In this document: piece after piece, positions 5,569-7,957 of the stretch
How positions within the stretch are numbered: the stretch's first letter is position 1
How the letters are laid out: each line of letters starts with the position of its first letter
Source: Acetobacterium sp.
GTDB taxonomy: Bacteria; Bacillota; Clostridia; Eubacteriales; Eubacteriaceae
NCBI GenBank assembly: GCA_022013395.1
Contig: JAKLQL010000157.1
Location: 1-7,957, forward strand
DNA: 7,957 bases
Reading direction: 5' to 3'
The notes under the pieces: model-generated
What the model was told of the DNA's origin: nothing
What the model saw: the letters and a program-made list of their open reading frames with translations, nothing else
The model's database searches: none
Made by a program: the position numbers and the translations under genes

Positions 5569-7065
5569 ATGGAAATTAAAGATATCAGAAAATTACAGAA
5601 TGGCTCGGATGTCCGGGGGGTTGCTCTTGAGGGGGTGGCCGGTGAAGACGTCACTTTCACCCAGGACATGGCGATGAAGATTGCTTTTTCTTTTGCCACC
5701 TGGTTAGAAAATAAAAATGAAAATAAATCAGAGAAAGCGCTACTGACCTTTGCCATCGGGCGGGACAGCCGACTATCAGGCGAATACCTGGCTCAGGCGG
5801 TCGCCCTGGGTCTGGTCAGCAAGGGAAATAAGGTCTATCAATGCGGCATTGCCACCACCCCAGCGATGTTTATGACCACCATCGATCCGGTTATTGACGC
5901 TGACGGCGCCGTGATGGTCACCGCCAGTCATCTACCTTTTAACCGCAATGGCCTGAAGTTTTTTACCCGCGACGGTGGCCTCAATAAAGAGGATATCACT
6001 GAAATTCTGGAAATGGCAGAAACCATTGAAACCGGCTTTACCCCCGGCGGACAGGCAGTGGATTATGATTTTTTGCCGTCTTATTCCAAAAATATTGTCA
6101 CGCTGATTCGCGAGAAAACCGGGGTCGAACAGCCCTTAGCCGGTGCAAAGATTGTAGTTGATGCCGGTAACGGCGCCGGCGGCTTTTTTGTTGACCAGGT
6201 GTTGAAGCCGTTAGGCGCTGACACCAAGGGCAGCCAATATCTCGATCCCGACGGTAATTTTCCCAATCACGTGCCCAACCCGGAAGATACGGTCGCCATT
6301 GACCATATCACCAAAGCGGTGCGGAATAATCAGGCCGATCTGGGGATCATCTTTGATACCGATGTGGACCGGGCAGCAATTATCGACGAAAAAGGCCAGG
6401 CCATTAATCGCAACGGCTTTATCGCCTTTATCGCCAGCATGCTGCTGGCTGACTATCCGGGTTCCACCATTGTCACCGATTCGATTACGTCCACCGGGTT
6501 AACCGAGTATATTGAAAGCCGTGGTGGGAAACACCATCGCTTTAAGCGGGGCTATAAAAATGTCATCAACGAGGCCATCCGGTTAAATCAGGCGGGCATT
6601 GAAACCCATCTGGCTATGGAAACCAGCGGGCACGGAGCGATCAAAGAAAACTATTTTCTCGATGATGGTGCCTATCTGATCACGATGGCGCTGATCAAGT
6701 TTGCCGAATTGCACCAGGCCGGTAAACCGATCAGTTCGTTTCTGGAAGGCTTAAAGGAACCGGCCGAGGCCAAAGAAATCCGGCTTAAGATCATCACCCC
6801 GGATTTTAAAGCCTATGGCGAAAAAGTTTTAGCCGAATTTGAAGCATTTGCCACCAGCCAGCCCGGCTGGACAGTGGTGCAGCCAAATTATGAAGGCGTT
6901 CGGGTGAGCTGCGACAGCACCGCCGGAAATGGCTGGTGCCTGCTGAGGATGTCCCTTCACGATCCGATTATGCCACTGAATATCGAATCCGATAGTATCG
7001 GCGGCTGTACGATCATCGAGGCGACACTGACAGAATATCTGCAGCAATACGAAGTGTTAGCTTAA
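5569..7065 (+). CDS. Alpha-D-phosphohexomutase (phosphoglucomutase/phosphomannomutase)
   Basis: The enzyme moves phosphate between C1 and C6 of a hexose, typically glucose or mannose, feeding sugar nucleotides for wall and polysaccharide synthesis. The 498-residue product shows the four expected parts: an N-terminal GSDVRG segment (12-17), the phosphoserine loop TASHLPFNRNG with catalytic Ser120, the Mg-binding loop DTDVD with Asp263, Asp265 and Asp267, the sugar-binding loop ETSGHGA (351-357), and a C-terminal phosphate-binding domain with YEGVRVSCD near 441-449. Sugar specificity (glucose, mannose or both) cannot be decided. AGGAGAT at 5553-5559 stands nine bases before ATG. It lies 89 bases after argF without a visible terminator or convincing promoter between them, so co-transcription with argF is likely. 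A bidirectional terminator follows. Confidence 0.93.
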   Translation: MEIKDIRKLQNGSDVRGVALEGVAGEDVTFTQDMAMKIAFSFATWLENKNENKSEKALLTFAIGRDSRLSGEYLAQAVALGLVSKGNKVYQCGIATTPAMFMTTIDPVIDADGAVMVTASHLPFNRNGLKFFTRDGGLNKEDITEILEMAETIETGFTPGGQAVDYDFLPSYSKNIVTLIREKTGVEQPLAGAKIVVDAGNGAGGFFVDQVLKPLGADTKGSQYLDPDGNFPNHVPNPEDTVAIDHITKAVRNNQADLGIIFDTDVDRAAIIDEKGQAINRNGFIAFIASMLLADYPGSTIVTDSITSTGLTEYIESRGGKHHRFKRGYKNVINEAIRLNQAGIETHLAMETSGHGAIKENYFLDDGAYLITMALIKFAELHQAGKPISSFLEGLKEPAEAKEIRLKIITPDFKAYGEKVLAEFEAFATSQPGWTVVQPNYEGVRVSCDSTAGNGWCLLRMSLHDPIMPLNIESDSIGGCTIIEATLTEYLQQYEVLA

Positions 7066-7096
7066 TAAAAAAATGATGTATAAAAAATGACATAAT

Positions 7097-7133
7097 AAAA
7101 AAGCAGGATGGCCAAAACCATCCTGCTTTTTTT
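7097..7133. terminator. Bidirectional intrinsic terminator between the hexomutase and gntR genes
   Basis: GCAGGATGG (7103-7111), loop CCAAAA and CCATCCTGC (7118-7126) form a perfect nine-base stem, flanked by six As on the left and seven Ts on the right. The same hairpin therefore has a U tract in both directions and serves both convergent genes. Confidence 0.9.
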
Positions 7134-7148
7134 GTTGAAATTTATAAA

Positions 7149-7859
7149 TTACGACTCATCAATCTCCAATCCGGCGACAAATCCGTCAATCAGATCCATA
7201 TGCTGGGACATCGCCCACGCGGCATTTAACTGTTCTTTGTTGCCGAGGGCGTTCAAGATTTTACGATGTTGTTGATCGATAATCGGGCCCCGCTCGGTAT
7301 CATCGAGAATGGCAATTCGGATATCCTTGATCAGGGCTTCAATCAGGCTTGCCGAAGACAGCAAGACGTTGTGAATCATTTTATTCTCCGAGGCCATGGC
7401 GATTTCGTAGTGGAAGCGCTTATCCAGTTCGGCCCGGACGGCCTCATCGGTTTCGGTTTCAATGGCATCACAGATTTTTTCCAGACTGGCAAAGCGTTCC
7501 GGGGTCATTTTTTTGGCCGCCAGCTTGGCCGCCTCGGTTTCCAGTGCCCGGCGGAGTTCCTGAACCTCTCGTAATTCGCCCTTGCTCAGCCAAAACATAA
7601 TGGTCAGCGGTTGAGTCAGGGTATCTTCAAAATTCTCGGCAATAAAATTACCTTCGCCCTGCTGGCAGACCACCAGACCGATCATCTCCAGCGCCCGAAT
7701 CGCTTCCCGGATGGTCGCCCGAGAAACCCCCAGCTGTTCAGCCCATTGCCGTTCAGAGGGCAAGCGGTCACCGCTTTTTAAATTACCATTAATGATGTTT
7801 TCTTTAATCTGCTCGAGGATCTGCAAATATATTTTTTTTTGCGCAATTTCTTTAAACAT
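7149..7859 (-). CDS. GntR-family transcriptional regulator, FadR subfamily (FCD domain)
   Basis: A 236-residue DNA-binding regulator. The N-terminal winged helix-turn-helix (about 8-75) has the GntR signature LKSGDRLPSERQWAEQLGVS and RATIREAIRALEMIGLV. The C-terminal all-helical FCD ligand domain (about 95-222) keeps the metal-site pattern Asp146 and His150 (DKRFH), His198 and His220. Such regulators usually bind small carboxylic acids such as lactate, gluconate or glycolate derivatives; the ligand here is unknown. ATG 7859 is certain because an in-frame TAG lies directly before it; GGAG is 12 bases upstream, a rather long spacing. The gene has its own promoter and converges with the hexomutase gene. 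Its target genes probably lie beyond the right edge of the window. Confidence 0.92.
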   Translation of the reverse strand: MFKEIAQKKIYLQILEQIKENIINGNLKSGDRLPSERQWAEQLGVSRATIREAIRALEMIGLVVCQQGEGNFIAENFEDTLTQPLTIMFWLSKGELREVQELRRALETEAAKLAAKKMTPERFASLEKICDAIETETDEAVRAELDKRFHYEIAMASENKMIHNVLLSSASLIEALIKDIRIAILDDTERGPIIDQQHRKILNALGNKEQLNAAWAMSQHMDLIDGFVAGLEIDES

Positions 7860-7911
7860 CTAAACACTTCACTCCATTTCATTCAATTTTTTATAAAAGT
7901 CATAATAAATC

Positions 7912-7940
7912 ATTGTACCACAGCCGCTTTTAAAATTCAA
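7912..7940 (-). promoter_or_regulatory. Extended -10 promoter of the gntR gene
   Basis: On the minus strand TTGAAT (7940-7935), a 17-base spacer and TACAAT (7917-7912) preceded by TGG form a good SigA-type promoter. Transcription would start near 7905, giving a leader of about 45 bases. Confidence 0.7.
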
Positions 7941-7957
7941 AAAGATAAAATATCAGG

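Noticed and set aside
7266..7600. Two + strand open frames opposite the gntR gene
   Set aside because: They are antisense shadows without ribosome binding sites or recognisable domains, over a clear GntR-FCD gene.

Overview
The window reads as an ordinary chromosomal stretch of an anaerobic, low-to-moderate GC Gram-positive bacterium (Firmicutes). Evidence for this is a Veg-family gene, strong GGAGG-type ribosome binding sites, a TTG start, compact intrinsic terminators and SigA-type promoters, several with an extended TGn -10. The mix of a standalone LUD-domain protein, a monofunctional prephenate dehydratase with ACT domain and arginine deiminase would suit an acetogen or Eubacteriaceae-like clostridium such as Acetobacterium. 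That placement is inference only.

Layout: (1) the last 33 codons of an unidentified + strand gene end at base 100 and meet, across a bidirectional terminator, a minus-strand pair transcribed leftward from about 1745: a LUD-domain protein (TTG start at 1721) followed after one base by pheA. (2) Divergent from this pair is a phosphoglycolate-phosphatase-like HAD hydrolase, then veg with two tandem promoters and its own terminator. (3) Arginine deiminase (arcA) has its own promoter, then comes ornithine carbamoyltransferase (argF/arcB), whose reading frame is broken by an apparent one-base loss in a T run after codon 14, then an alpha-D-phosphohexomutase. (4) A second bidirectional terminator separates the hexomutase from a convergent FadR-type GntR regulator with a clear promoter at the right edge.

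How the genes relate: arcA and argF together would turn arginine into citrulline and ammonia and then ornithine plus carbamoyl phosphate, but carbamate kinase and an arginine/ornithine antiporter are absent from the window and the second enzyme appears frameshifted. pheA makes phenylpyruvate for phenylalanine synthesis. Veg, the HAD phosphatase and the hexomutase are general functions. No mobile element, CRISPR array, tRNA or rRNA was seen, and no gap between genes exceeds about 190 bases. I found no convincing new biological system. The most noteworthy points are the argF frameshift, the unusually strong double promoter with a 12-bp direct repeat in front of veg, and the translationally coupled LUD-pheA pair.
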